A model generated the notes under the pieces. The model searched no databases, was not told the origin of the DNA, and saw nothing but the letters and a program-made list of their open reading frames with translations. Positions 26,017 through 35,768 of a stretch of DNA of 64,000 nucleotides are shown here, piece by piece (position 1 is the first letter of the stretch; the number at the start of each line of letters is the position of its first letter). The DNA is from Methyloversatilis discipulorum (GTDB taxonomy: Bacteria > Pseudomonadota > Gammaproteobacteria > Burkholderiales > Rhodocyclaceae), in contig NZ_ARVV01000001.1 of NCBI RefSeq assembly GCF_000385375.1, forward strand, positions 62,001 through 126,000, written 5' to 3'. The translations under genes were made by a program, and so were the position numbers.

Positions 26017-26523
26017 TTACCGGCAGTTGCCGGTCCTGCGGCTCACCAGCGTGGGCCACAGGTAATCGTGTGCGCCGGGCGTGCAGTACGCGGCGCAGTT
26101 GCGGTAGGACACGGTCACTTCGTCCTTCTGTTCCCACATGCTGATGGTGCAGGCACCGGCGACCAGCGTGGGCGTGTGATCGAAACTCGTCTGCCGGAAA
26201 GCCGACAGGTCGAAGCTGCAGCGACCCTTGCTGCCCATGTTCACGTCGGAGGCGAAACGTTCGACCTTCGAATTCTTCACTTCCAGCTGCAGCCGGCCTT
26301 CGGTGCCGACGTCGTCGCGGTAGCTGCAGTCGGCCTTCGCCTGCAGCGGCCGCGCGGGAATCGGCAGCGGCTTGGTGCTCTTGATCGGCGGCTTCGGACG
26401 CCCCGCTTCCGGCGTCTGTGCCGGCGGCAGCGGTCGCTGTTGCGCCGGCGGCTGCTGCAGAGGGGCGCAAGCGGCAAGCAGCGCCAGCGCCGCGATCAGC
26501 GGCAGCGCGAAACGAAAGGTCAA
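26017..26523 (-). CDS. predicted lipoprotein
   Basis: 168 residues from a TTG at 26523 that overlaps the upstream gene's stop. Lipobox LLAAC at residues 15-19 (Cys19), then a Pro/Gln-rich linker (about 20-60) and a small domain with six cysteines that may be disulfide-bonded. No family was recognised. It lies between gatA and gatB in the same direction. Confidence 0.7.
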   Translation of the reverse strand: MTFRFALPLIAALALLAACAPLQQPPAQQRPLPPAQTPEAGRPKPPIKSTKPLPIPARPLQAKADCSYRDDVGTEGRLQLEVKNSKVERFASDVNMGSKGRCSFDLSAFRQTSFDHTPTLVAGACTISMWEQKDEVTVSYRNCAAYCTPGAHDYLWPTLVSRRTGNCR

Positions 26524-26831
26524 AGCAGTTCGTCCCGCTTCTTGCGCAGACCGTCGGGCATCTTCAGCGAGGTCTTGTCCCAGCCCTCGATGTCGAGCAC
26601 GCGGTCGAGCGCCTCTTCGAGCAGCGCGTGCGCGCGGAAAACGGCGTCGGCGATGGTGCGATGGCTGTCGGCCATGTCAGGCATTTCGCTCATGCAGTTC
26701 ATCTGGTACTGGTGCAGCGTGCGCAGCTCCATCATCTGCGCCGCCAGCTGGGCCGGACATGCGCACATGTAGATGCCGGCCTGGTCGAGTATCAGTTGCA
26801 GCTGCGTGCTGCTGTAGCGGAATGTCTGCAT
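26520..26831 (-). CDS. conserved hypothetical protein between gatA and gatB
   Basis: 103 residues, alpha-helical, with MCACPAQLAAQMMELRTLH and a C-terminal LRKKRDELL. No domain was recognised. Its TGA overlaps the TTG start of the lipoprotein gene, so the two are coupled. Confidence 0.65.
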   Translation of the reverse strand: MQTFRYSSTQLQLILDQAGIYMCACPAQLAAQMMELRTLHQYQMNCMSEMPDMADSHRTIADAVFRAHALLEEALDRVLDIEGWDKTSLKMPDGLRKKRDELL

Positions 26832-26907
26832 CGTGTCAGTTCCGCACGGCCGTTCCGAAGGAACTGAGCTTCACCACAGCCAATGAAACGAGCGTCGCGC
26901 CGCCCGC

Positions 26908-26970
26908 AGGGCCGCCCCAAGGGCGAGCGCAGCCCCCTCGGGGGGCAGCGAGCGCAGTGAGCGTGGGGGC
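26908..26970. repeat. dispersed hairpin repeat after gatA
   Basis: The unit reads GGCCGCCCCAAGGGCGAGCG, then AGCCCCCTCGGGGGGCAGCG, then AGCGTGGGGGCTTTTTT. The reverse complement recurs at 31563-31625 downstream of mreD. It is found just past a stop codon in both places and can form a strong hairpin, so it may act as a terminator or attenuator. Confidence 0.7.
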
Positions 26971-26980
26971 TTTTTTCATG

Positions 26981-28447
26981 TCAGTTCTCCGGTGTGCGCA
27001 GGTGCCAGTCGGTCGCCTGCTGGAACTGGTGGGCGGCGCCCAGCATGCGCGCCTCGTCGAACCAGCGGCCGACGATCTGCAAGCCGACCGGCAGGCCGTC
27101 GGCGCCGAAGCCGGCGGGAATGCTCATGCCCGGCAGGCCGGCCAGATTGATCGACGTGGTGTAGATGTCGCCGAGGTACATCGCCAGCGGGTCTTCGTCG
27201 TTCTGGCCGATGCGGTAGGCGGTGTTCGGCGTGGTCGGCCCCATGATGAGGTCGCACTGCGCGAAGGCCGCTTCGTAATCTTCGGCGATCAGCCGGCGCA
27301 CCTTCTGCGCCTGCAGGTAGTAGGCGTCGTAGTAGCCGTGCGACAGCACATAGGTGCCGATCAGGATGCGCCGCTTCACCTCGGCGCCGAAACCCTGAGC
27401 GCGCGTCTTTGCGTACATGTCGTCGAGGTTGCCGTACTCGGGGGCGCGGTAACCGTAGCGCACGCCGTCGAAGCGGCTGAGGTTGGAGCTGGCTTCCGCC
27501 GGCGCGATGACGTAGTAGGCCGGCACCGCCATGCCCGAGCGCGGCAGACTCACCTCGACGGTGACCGCGCCCAGCGTGCGGAAGGTGGCGAGCGCGGCCT
27601 CGACCGCGGCGCGCACGTCGGCCGACATGCCGTCGCCGAAGAATTCCTTCGGTACGCCGATGCGCAGGCCGGCCAGCGGCTGCGCCAGCGCGCGGGTGTA
27701 GTCCTCGGCCGGTCGCTGCAGGCTGGTCGAGTCGCGTTCGTCGAAGCCGGCGAAGGCGTTCAGCAGCAGCGCGCAGTCTTCGGCGGTGCGCGCCATCGGA
27801 CCGCCCTGGTCGAGGCTGGAGGCGTAGGCGATCATGCCCCAGCGCGACACGATGCCGTAGGTCGGCTTGATGCCGCTGATGCCGCAGAAGGCAGCCGGCT
27901 GGCGGATCGAACCGCCGGTGTCGGTGCCGCTGGCGGCCGGCGCCAGGCCGGCGGCGATGGCCGCGGCCGATCCGCCGCTCGATCCGCCCGGCACGTGATC
28001 CGTGTTCCACGGGTTGCGCACCGCGCCGTAGTAGCTCGATTCGTTGGTCGAGCCCATCGCGAACTCGTCCATATTCGTGCGGCCCAGCGTGACCAGGCCG
28101 GCGGCGCGCGAGCGCTCGATCAGGCCGGCGTCGTAGGGCGCGGCGAAGCTTTCCAGCATCTTCGAGCCGCAGCGGGCGTGCCAGCCGGTCTGGCAGAAGA
28201 TGTCCTTGTGCGCGATCGGCACGCCGGTCAGCAGGCCGGCCCGACCTTCGGCGCGCAGCGCGTCGGCGGCGCGGGCTTCGGTCAGGGTCTGTTCGTCGTT
28301 CAGTTCGACATAGGCGTTCAGCGCGGCGTTGGCGGCGCGGATGCGCGCCAGGTAGTCCTGCGCCAGCTCGACGGCCGACGCTTCGCCTGCCGCCAGCTTC
28401 GCGGCCAGCGACTTCACGGTTTCGGGGCTGCTCATACGATCGCTCAT
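26981..28447 (-). CDS. gatA: aspartyl/glutamyl-tRNA amidotransferase subunit A
   Basis: 488 residues of the amidase signature family. Ser-Ser-Lys triad parts: AHKDIFC (Lys), [11 protein letters not shown] (cis-Ser), and [14 protein letters not shown] (nucleophile Ser). It releases ammonia from glutamine for transamidation. The ATG at 28447 overlaps the gatC stop (ATGA). Confidence 0.96.
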   Translation of the reverse strand: MSDRMSSPETVKSLAAKLAAGEASAVELAQDYLARIRAANAALNAYVELNDEQTLTEARAADALRAEGRAGLLTGVPIAHKDIFCQTGWHARCGSKMLESFAAPYDAGLIERSRAAGLVTLGRTNMDEFAMGSTNESSYYGAVRNPWNTDHVPGGSSGGSAAAIAAGLAPAASGTDTGGSIRQPAAFCGISGIKPTYGIVSRWGMIAYASSLDQGGPMARTAEDCALLLNAFAGFDERDSTSLQRPAEDYTRALAQPLAGLRIGVPKEFFGDGMSADVRAAVEAALATFRTLGAVTVEVSLPRSGMAVPAYYVIAPAEASSNLSRFDGVRYGYRAPEYGNLDDMYAKTRAQGFGAEVKRRILIGTYVLSHGYYDAYYLQAQKVRRLIAEDYEAAFAQCDLIMGPTTPNTAYRIGQNDEDPLAMYLGDIYTTSINLAGLPGMSIPAGFGADGLPVGLQIVGRWFDEARMLGAAHQFQQATDWHLRTPEN

Positions 28448-28731
28448 TCGATGACTTTGGGCACGAGATACAGGCCGTCCTCGACCGCCGGGGCCACCGC
28501 CTGGTAGGCGGCACGGCGGTCGCTTTCGGTCACGCGGTCCTCGCGCAGGCGCAGCACCAGTTCGGTGGCGTGCGCCATCGGCTCGACGCCGGTGGTGTCG
28601 ATGGCCTGCAGCTGCTCGATCAGGCCAAGCATGGAATTGAGGTGGCTGCGCGTGCGTTCGAGTTCTGCGTCGGGCAGTTCGATGCGCGCCAGCTTCGCAA
28701 TGTGGCGGACTTCTTGGTCGGTCAGGGACAT
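28444..28731 (-). CDS. gatC: aspartyl/glutamyl-tRNA amidotransferase subunit C
   Basis: 95 residues, beginning [18 protein letters not shown], with [11 protein letters not shown] and LREDRVTES typical of GatC, the belt subunit that holds GatA and GatB together. The ATG at 28731 was chosen over an upstream in-frame start at 28776 because it gives the normal family N-terminus. Confidence 0.94.
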   Translation of the reverse strand: MSLTDQEVRHIAKLARIELPDAELERTRSHLNSMLGLIEQLQAIDTTGVEPMAHATELVLRLREDRVTESDRRAAYQAVAPAVEDGLYLVPKVIE

Positions 28732-30036
<1,305 letters not shown>

Positions 30037-30139
30037 TCCAGCCCGTGACGTCCCGCCTGCTCACGCCCGCCTCGCCGCTGGCGCGGCGGGACGCCCGCCG
30101 CGCGGTGTGCGCGGCACCTTCGTGACGGTTTCCTGATTC

Positions 30140-31042
30140 ATGGCTTCACCGGTCGCCGGACATTCCCCACCGCCGTTCTTCCGGCGCGGCCCGGCGCCGC
30201 TCGTGCGCCTCGTGTTGCTGGCCAGCGCTTCGCTTACGCTTATCGTGGTCGACTACCGGCTGCATTACCTCGAACTGGTGCGCCAGGCGCTGTCGGTGGT
30301 GACCACGCCGCTGCAGGTCGCCGCCGGCATGCCGGTGGCCGGCGTCCGTTCGGCCGGAGAATATTTCGCCGACCTCGCCCGGCTGCAGGCGGAAAACGCG
30401 CAGCTCAGGCGCGAACACACCGAACTGGCGACGATACGGCTGCGCCAGGAACAGCTGGACCAGGAGAACACCCGGCTGCGCGCGCTGCTCGACATGCGCG
30501 AGCGGGTGAAGGTCGATGCGCGCGTCGCCGAGGTGATCTACGCGGTGCGCGACCCGTTCTCGCGTCGCGTCGTCGTAGACAAGGGCCTCACCCACGGCAT
30601 CGAGCCGGGCAGTCCGGTGGTGGACGACGTCGGCGTGATCGGCCAGGTCACCCGCGTCTATCCGCTCAACGCCGAAGTCACCCTCATTTCCGACAAGGAC
30701 CAGGCGCTGCCGGTGCAGGTCGCCCGCACCGGCGTGCGCGCGGTCATGTTCGGCGCCGGCAGCGGCACGCTGGAACTGCGCTACCTGGCAGCCGACGTCG
30801 ATCTGCGCGAGGGCGACCGCATCGTCACCTCCGGCCTCGACGGGGTGTTCGTGCCCGGTCTGCCGGTGGCGCGCGTGAAGTCGGTCGACCGCGACGGCGA
30901 AGGCGGCTTCGTGCGCATCCTCTGCGTGCCGATCGCCGGCGTCGAGGCGCATTCGGCCGTGCTCATCATGGCGCCCGGCAAGCCGGTGCAGCCGGACAGC
31001 GTGCTGCCGGCCGCCGCCGCGCCGCAGGAGGCGAAGAAATGA
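30140..31042 (+). CDS. mreC: rod shape-determining protein MreC
   Basis: 300 residues: a membrane helix at about 24-42, a coiled coil at 75-115 (RLQAENAQLRREHTELA and following) and a beta-rich periplasmic domain with VDKGLTHGIEPGSPVVDDVGVIG and VTLISDKDQALPVQV. It links MreB to PBP2. It overlaps mreD by 4 bases. Confidence 0.95.
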   Translation: MASPVAGHSPPPFFRRGPAPLVRLVLLASASLTLIVVDYRLHYLELVRQALSVVTTPLQVAAGMPVAGVRSAGEYFADLARLQAENAQLRREHTELATIRLRQEQLDQENTRLRALLDMRERVKVDARVAEVIYAVRDPFSRRVVVDKGLTHGIEPGSPVVDDVGVIGQVTRVYPLNAEVTLISDKDQALPVQVARTGVRAVMFGAGSGTLELRYLAADVDLREGDRIVTSGLDGVFVPGLPVARVKSVDRDGEGGFVRILCVPIAGVEAHSAVLIMAPGKPVQPDSVLPAAAAPQEAKK

Positions 31043-31563
31043 ACCAGCCCTCCTTCAGTTCGCGCCGCATCCTGCGCCCGGTCCGTCCGTGGTTCGTCTG
31101 GCTGTCGTTGCTGGTCGCCCTGCTGCTGAACCTGATGCCGCTCGGCCGCGCCTTCTGGCTGCCCGACTGGGTGGCGCTGGTGCTGTGCTTCTGGTGCGTG
31201 CGCGAGCCGCTGCGCGTCGGCATGGGCAGCGCCTTCGTGATGGGTGTCGTGATGGACGTCGGCTACGGCAGCCTGATGGGTCAGCACGCGCTCGCCTACG
31301 TGCTGCTCGCCTACGCGGCGACCACCTTCTCCCGCCGCATCCTGTGGTTCGGCCCGCTGCGCCAGTCGCTGCACGTGCTGCCTATGCTGGTCGGCGCGCA
31401 GTGCGTGATGCTGCTGGTGCGGCTGGCCGGCGACGCCGAGTTTCCGGGCCTCGAATACTTCGCCGGCGCGCTGATCGCGACGCTGCTGTGGCATCCGATC
31501 AGCTTCGTGCTGCTGCTGCCGCAGTACCGGCCGGAGAACAAGGACGAGAACCGGCCCATATGA
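31039..31563 (+). CDS. mreD: rod shape-determining protein MreD
   Basis: 174 residues with five or six membrane helices. PDWVALVLCFWCVREPLRVG and GVVMDVGYGSLMGQHALAY are typical MreD text. The ATGA overlap with mreC implies coupling. It is a membrane component of the elongasome. Confidence 0.93.
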   Translation: MNQPSFSSRRILRPVRPWFVWLSLLVALLLNLMPLGRAFWLPDWVALVLCFWCVREPLRVGMGSAFVMGVVMDVGYGSLMGQHALAYVLLAYAATTFSRRILWFGPLRQSLHVLPMLVGAQCVMLLVRLAGDAEFPGLEYFAGALIATLLWHPISFVLLLPQYRPENKDENRPI

Positions 31564-31625
31564 GAGCCCCCACGCTCACTTCGTTCGCTGCCCCCCAAGG
31601 GGGCTGCGCTCGCCCTCGGGGCGGC
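31563..31625. repeat. dispersed hairpin repeat after mreD
   Basis: AGAGCCCCCACGCTCACTTC, CTGCCCCCCAAGGGGGCTGC and GCTCGCCCTCGGGGCGGCCC: the reverse complement of the unit at 26908-26970. It sits directly behind the mreD stop inside the mre-mrd operon. A further imperfect CGCTCACTCC repeat follows to about 31690. Confidence 0.7.
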
Positions 31626-31745
31626 CCTTCGGACGGCGCTTCGGCCTCTACGCTCACTCCGTTTCGTTCGCTCAGGAGTGCCGGCTTTGCACAGCCGGCC
31701 CGTTCGTCCGGCACGACGCGTGACTGACAAGGGTTCTTCCTGCGC

Positions 31746-33635
31746 ATGACCGACCTGAACAGCCCGGAACTGCAGCTCGTCCGCTTCCGCCGCCGCGTGT
31801 ACTTCGCCGGCGCGCTGGTGCTGGTGTGTTTCGCGCTGCTGTTCTCGCGCTTCTTCTGGCTGCAGGTGGTCCGGCACGACTATTACGCCACCCGCGCCGA
31901 GGACAACCGCATCGCGCTGTTGCCGGTCACGCCGAATCGCGGCCTCATCATCGACCGCAAGGGCGAGGTGCTGGCGCGCAACTACTCGGCCTACACGCTG
32001 GAAATACAGCCCTCGCGCGTGGCCGATCTCGAAACGACGATAGACGAGCTGGCGCAGCTGGTGAATATCGAGGCGCGCGACCGCAAGCGTTTCCGCAAGC
32101 TGATGGACGAGTCGCGCAACTTCGATTCGCTGCCGATACGCACCCGGCTGACCGACGAGGAAGTGGCGCGCTTCATCGCCCAGCGCTATCGCTTCCCCGG
32201 CGTCGAGGTGAGGGCGCGGCTGTTCCGCCAGTACCCGAACACCGAACTGGCCTCGCACGTGCTGGGCTACATGGGCCGCATCAACCGGCGCGACGCCGAG
32301 CGCATAGAAGAGGCGGGCGTGGCCGACAACTACCGCGGCACCGACCACATCGGCAAGAGCGGGCTGGAACTGTCGTACGAGAACGATCTGCACGGCGTCA
32401 CCGGCTTCGAACAGGTCGAGGTGACCGCCGCCGGTCGCGCGGTGCGCGTGCTGTCGCGCACCCCGCCGCAGAACGGCAACAACCTGCGGCTGACGCTGGA
32501 CGCCGGCCTGCAGCGCGTGGTCGAACAGGCCTTCGGCGAGCGGCGCGGTGCGCTGGTGGCGATCGAACCGTCGTCCGGCGGCGTGCTGGCGCTGGTGAGC
32601 AAGCCCACCTTCGATCCCAATCTGTTCGTCGATGGCATCGACAGCGCCAACTGGGAGGCGCTGAACACCTCGGCCGACCACCCGCTGCTGAACCGCGCCA
32701 TCTATTCGGCCTACCCGCCCGGCTCGACCTTCAAGCCCTTCATGGCGCTCGGCGCGCTGACCGCCGGCAAGCGCACGCCGCAGTTCGCCATCGCCGACCC
32801 CGGCCACTTCGACTTCGGTGGCCACCGCTTCCGCGACGACAAGGTGGGCGGTCACGGCTCGGTGGACATGCACAAGTCCATCGTCGTGTCCTGCAACACC
32901 TATTACTACCGGTTGGCGGCGGACTGGGGCATAGACGGCATCGCCGGCTTCATGGCGCAGATGGGCCTGGGCAGCCGCACCGGCATCGACATCGAGGGCG
33001 AGGCGACCGGCGTGCTGCCGTCGCCGGAATGGAAGAAGAAGCGCTTCAAGAAGCCGGAACAGCAGAAGTGGTACGCCGGCGAAACGATTTCGGTCGGCAT
33101 CGGTCAGGGCTACAACGCCTATACGATGCTGCAGCTGGCGCACGCGGTGTCGATACTGGCGGCCGACGGCGTCGTCTACAAGCCGCATCTGGTGAAGCAG
33201 GTCGAGAACGTGCGCACCGGCGCAGTACGCGAGATCGAGCCGCAGCCGACGCGGCGGGTGAACCTGAAGCCGGAGCACATCGCGGTGATCAAGCAGGCGA
33301 TGGAAGACGTGAACAAGGCCGGCACCGGTGCCCGTGCCTTCGCCGGCGCGCCCTATGTTGCCGCCGGCAAGACCGGCACCGCGCAGGCCTTCTCGCTGCG
33401 GGGTGCGCAGTATCGCGGCGGCAAGCTGGCGGAAAAGCTGCGCGACCACGCGCTGTTCATCGCCTATGCGCCGGCCGACGACCCGAAGATCGCGCTCGCG
33501 GTCATCGTCGAGAACGCCGGCTTCGGCGCTCAGTCGGCGGCGCCGATCGCGCGCCAGGTGTTCGATTACTACCTGCTGGGCAATACGCCGGCAGGCCCTG
33601 CACCGGAGGATGCCGATGCAACTGACAGCGAGTAG
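31746..33635 (+). CDS. mrdA: penicillin-binding protein 2 (peptidoglycan transpeptidase)
   Basis: 629 residues: N-terminal membrane helix (about 20-42), pedestal domain with TPNRGLIIDRKGEVLARN, and a transpeptidase domain with S327-T-F-K330 as the acylation site, SCNTYYYRL (SxN) and AGKTGTAQ (KTG). It crosslinks lateral-wall peptidoglycan. The 3' end overlaps rodA by 20 bases. Confidence 0.97.
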   Translation: MTDLNSPELQLVRFRRRVYFAGALVLVCFALLFSRFFWLQVVRHDYYATRAEDNRIALLPVTPNRGLIIDRKGEVLARNYSAYTLEIQPSRVADLETTIDELAQLVNIEARDRKRFRKLMDESRNFDSLPIRTRLTDEEVARFIAQRYRFPGVEVRARLFRQYPNTELASHVLGYMGRINRRDAERIEEAGVADNYRGTDHIGKSGLELSYENDLHGVTGFEQVEVTAAGRAVRVLSRTPPQNGNNLRLTLDAGLQRVVEQAFGERRGALVAIEPSSGGVLALVSKPTFDPNLFVDGIDSANWEALNTSADHPLLNRAIYSAYPPGSTFKPFMALGALTAGKRTPQFAIADPGHFDFGGHRFRDDKVGGHGSVDMHKSIVVSCNTYYYRLAADWGIDGIAGFMAQMGLGSRTGIDIEGEATGVLPSPEWKKKRFKKPEQQKWYAGETISVGIGQGYNAYTMLQLAHAVSILAADGVVYKPHLVKQVENVRTGAVREIEPQPTRRVNLKPEHIAVIKQAMEDVNKAGTGARAFAGAPYVAAGKTGTAQAFSLRGAQYRGGKLAEKLRDHALFIAYAPADDPKIALAVIVENAGFGAQSAAPIARQVFDYYLLGNTPAGPAPEDADATDSE

Positions 33636-34779
33636 ATGGTCGGCGCTGCGCGAGCGCATCTTCGGCCTGCTGTCGGCGCTCGATCCGCCGCTGCTGGCGA
33701 TCACCTTCGTGCTGCTGTCGCTGGCGACGCTGGTGATGGCCAGCGCCACCGCCGACTTCTCCTTCCGCTTCGACGCCCATCTGGTCAATCTCGCGGTCGC
33801 CCTCGGCGTCATGCTGGTGGTGGCGCAGATTCCGCCGCTGCGCCTGATGCAGCTGGCGCTGCCCTTCTACGTCGTCGGCGTCGTGCTGCTGATCGGCGTC
33901 GAACTGTTCGGCGAAACGTCGAAGGGCGCGCAACGCTGGCTCAACATCGGCTTCACCCGGATACAGCCGTCGGAAATGCTGAAGATTTCGGTGCCGCTGA
34001 TGCTGGCCTGGTACTTCCACCGGCACGAGGCGCAGTTGCGGCTGCGCGACTTCCTGGTGGCGCTGGTCATCCTGCTGATACCGGTCGGCCTCATCTTCCA
34101 CCAGCCGGATCTGGGCACCGCCATCCTGGTACTGGCGGCCGGCGTATTCGTCATTTTCTTCGCCGGCCTGTCGTGGAAGCTCATCATCCCGGTGCTCGCC
34201 ATCGGCGTGGTCGGCATCGCGACGCTGGCGGTCGAGGGCGACGCGATGTGCGCCGAAGGCGTCGAGTGGCCGGGCTTCAAGGCCTACCAGCGGCAGCGCG
34301 TGTGCACGCTGCTCGATCCGACCTCCGACCCGCGCGGCAGCGGCTTCCACATCATCCAGTCCAGCATCGCCATCGGTTCCGGCGGCGTGTTCGGCAAGGG
34401 CTGGAAGGAAGGCACGCAGACCCATCTCGAATTCGTGCCCGAGCGCCACACCGACTTCATCTTCGCCGTGATGGCCGAGGAGTTCGGCCTGCTGGGTGCG
34501 GTGGTGCTGCTGCTTATCTATATGGCGATGATAGGGCGCGGCCTGATGATCGCCGCCCGCTCGCCGCTGCTGTTCGGTCGCCTGCTGGCCGGCGCGATTT
34601 CGCTGTCCTGCTTCACCTATGCCTTCGTGAACATGGGCATGGTGACCGGCGTGCTGCCGGTGGTCGGCGTGCCCTTGCCCTTCGTGAGTTACGGTGGCAC
34701 CGCGCTGGTGACGCTGTGCATCGGCCTCGGGCTGCTGATGTCGATCGAGGCGCACCGGCGCCGGCGGCGGGAGCGCTGA
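33616..34779 (+). CDS. rodA: peptidoglycan glycosyltransferase RodA
   Basis: 387 residues, SEDS family, about ten helices. Landmarks: GAQRWLNIGFTRIQPSEMLKI, HQPDLGTAILVLAAG, FVPERHTDFIFAVMAEEFGL and LPFVSYGGTALVT. The ATG at 33616 has GGAGG 6 bases upstream; the ATG at 33610 is too close to that site. It polymerises glycan strands with PBP2. Confidence 0.96.
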   Translation: MQLTASRWSALRERIFGLLSALDPPLLAITFVLLSLATLVMASATADFSFRFDAHLVNLAVALGVMLVVAQIPPLRLMQLALPFYVVGVVLLIGVELFGETSKGAQRWLNIGFTRIQPSEMLKISVPLMLAWYFHRHEAQLRLRDFLVALVILLIPVGLIFHQPDLGTAILVLAAGVFVIFFAGLSWKLIIPVLAIGVVGIATLAVEGDAMCAEGVEWPGFKAYQRQRVCTLLDPTSDPRGSGFHIIQSSIAIGSGGVFGKGWKEGTQTHLEFVPERHTDFIFAVMAEEFGLLGAVVLLLIYMAMIGRGLMIAARSPLLFGRLLAGAISLSCFTYAFVNMGMVTGVLPVVGVPLPFVSYGGTALVTLCIGLGLLMSIEAHRRRRRER

Positions 34780-34781
34780 TC

Positions 34782-35768
34782 GTGCACATCCGTGGCCTGC
34801 TCGCGCTGCTGTCGGCGGCCGCCGTGCTCGCCGGCTGTGCCGGTGCGCCGCCGGTGACCGAGGTCGAGCCGGACCCGGCGCCTGTCGTGCGCGCTCCGCC
34901 GGGCGAGCCGGCGAAACCAGCTCCGCCGGTGACGAAGCGTGGTGGCGGCTACTACCTGGACGACGGCCCGGGCGACAACGCGCCGGACGCCGCCGCGCTG
35001 GCCGCCATCCCCGACGCCGTGCCGCGCGACGAACCCTTGCACCGCTTCGCCAACCGGCCCTATTCAGCGCTGGGTATGCAGTTCGTGCCGATGACCGAGG
35101 CGAAACCTTTCCGCCAGCGCGGCCGCGGTTCCTGGTACGGCCGCAAGTTCCACGGCCAGAAAACCTCCAGCGGCGAGGTGTACGACATGTACGCGATGAC
35201 CGCCGCGCACGCGACACTGCCCATCCCGAGCTACGCCCGCGTCACTCACCTGGCCAGTGGCCGCTCGGTCGTCGTGCGGGTGAATGACCGCGGCCCGTTC
35301 AAGCCGGGCCGGGTGATCGACCTGTCGTGGACCGCCGCCGCCAAGCTCGGCTATGTGAACGACGGCAGCGCCGAGGTCGAGGTCGAGGCCGTGTTCGCCG
35401 AAGGCAGCCCGGGCGATCTGCTGGCGCGTCGCGCCGCCGGACGGCCGGAAGTGCAGCGCACGCCGCCGGTCGAGCGTGCCGCCGAAGCTGACGTGATTGC
35501 CGCGCTGTCGACCGAACCCGCGCCAGCGGCGGCCGACACCGGTCACTGGCTGCAGCTGGGCGCCTTTGCCGGCCTCGACAACGCGCAGGCCTTGAGCCGG
35601 CGTGTCGTCGACGGTCTGGTTGAACTGGCCGATCGGGTGCGGGTGAACAGCGACGGCAGCCGCCACCGCGTGCAGGCCGGGCCCTTTGCCAGCCGCGAAG
35701 CGGCCGAATCGGCCGCCCGCCTGCTGCGCGACCGGCTCGGGCTGGACGCGCTGCTCATCGCGCGCTGA
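34782..35768 (+). CDS. rlpA: septal-ring lytic transglycosylase RlpA family lipoprotein
   Basis: 328 residues from a GTG at 34782, two bases after the rodA stop. Lipobox VLAGC (Cys about 19), Pro-rich linker, RlpA double-psi barrel (RGSWYGRKFHGQKTSSGEVY, TAAHATLPIPSYARVT, VNDRGPFKPGRVIDLS with the catalytic Asp), and a C-terminal SPOR domain (WLQLGAFAGLDNAQALSRR) that binds denuded glycan. It overlaps the convergent aminopeptidase gene by 14 bases. Confidence 0.94.
   Translation: MHIRGLLALLSAAAVLAGCAGAPPVTEVEPDPAPVVRAPPGEPAKPAPPVTKRGGGYYLDDGPGDNAPDAAALAAIPDAVPRDEPLHRFANRPYSALGMQFVPMTEAKPFRQRGRGSWYGRKFHGQKTSSGEVYDMYAMTAAHATLPIPSYARVTHLASGRSVVVRVNDRGPFKPGRVIDLSWTAAAKLGYVNDGSAEVEVEAVFAEGSPGDLLARRAAGRPEVQRTPPVERAAEADVIAALSTEPAPAAADTGHWLQLGAFAGLDNAQALSRRVVDGLVELADRVRVNSDGSRHRVQAGPFASREAAESAARLLRDRLGLDALLIAR

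Noticed and set aside
24459..26144. Long plus-strand ORF opposite gatB.
   Set aside because: Shadow of gatB; gatB carries all family motifs.
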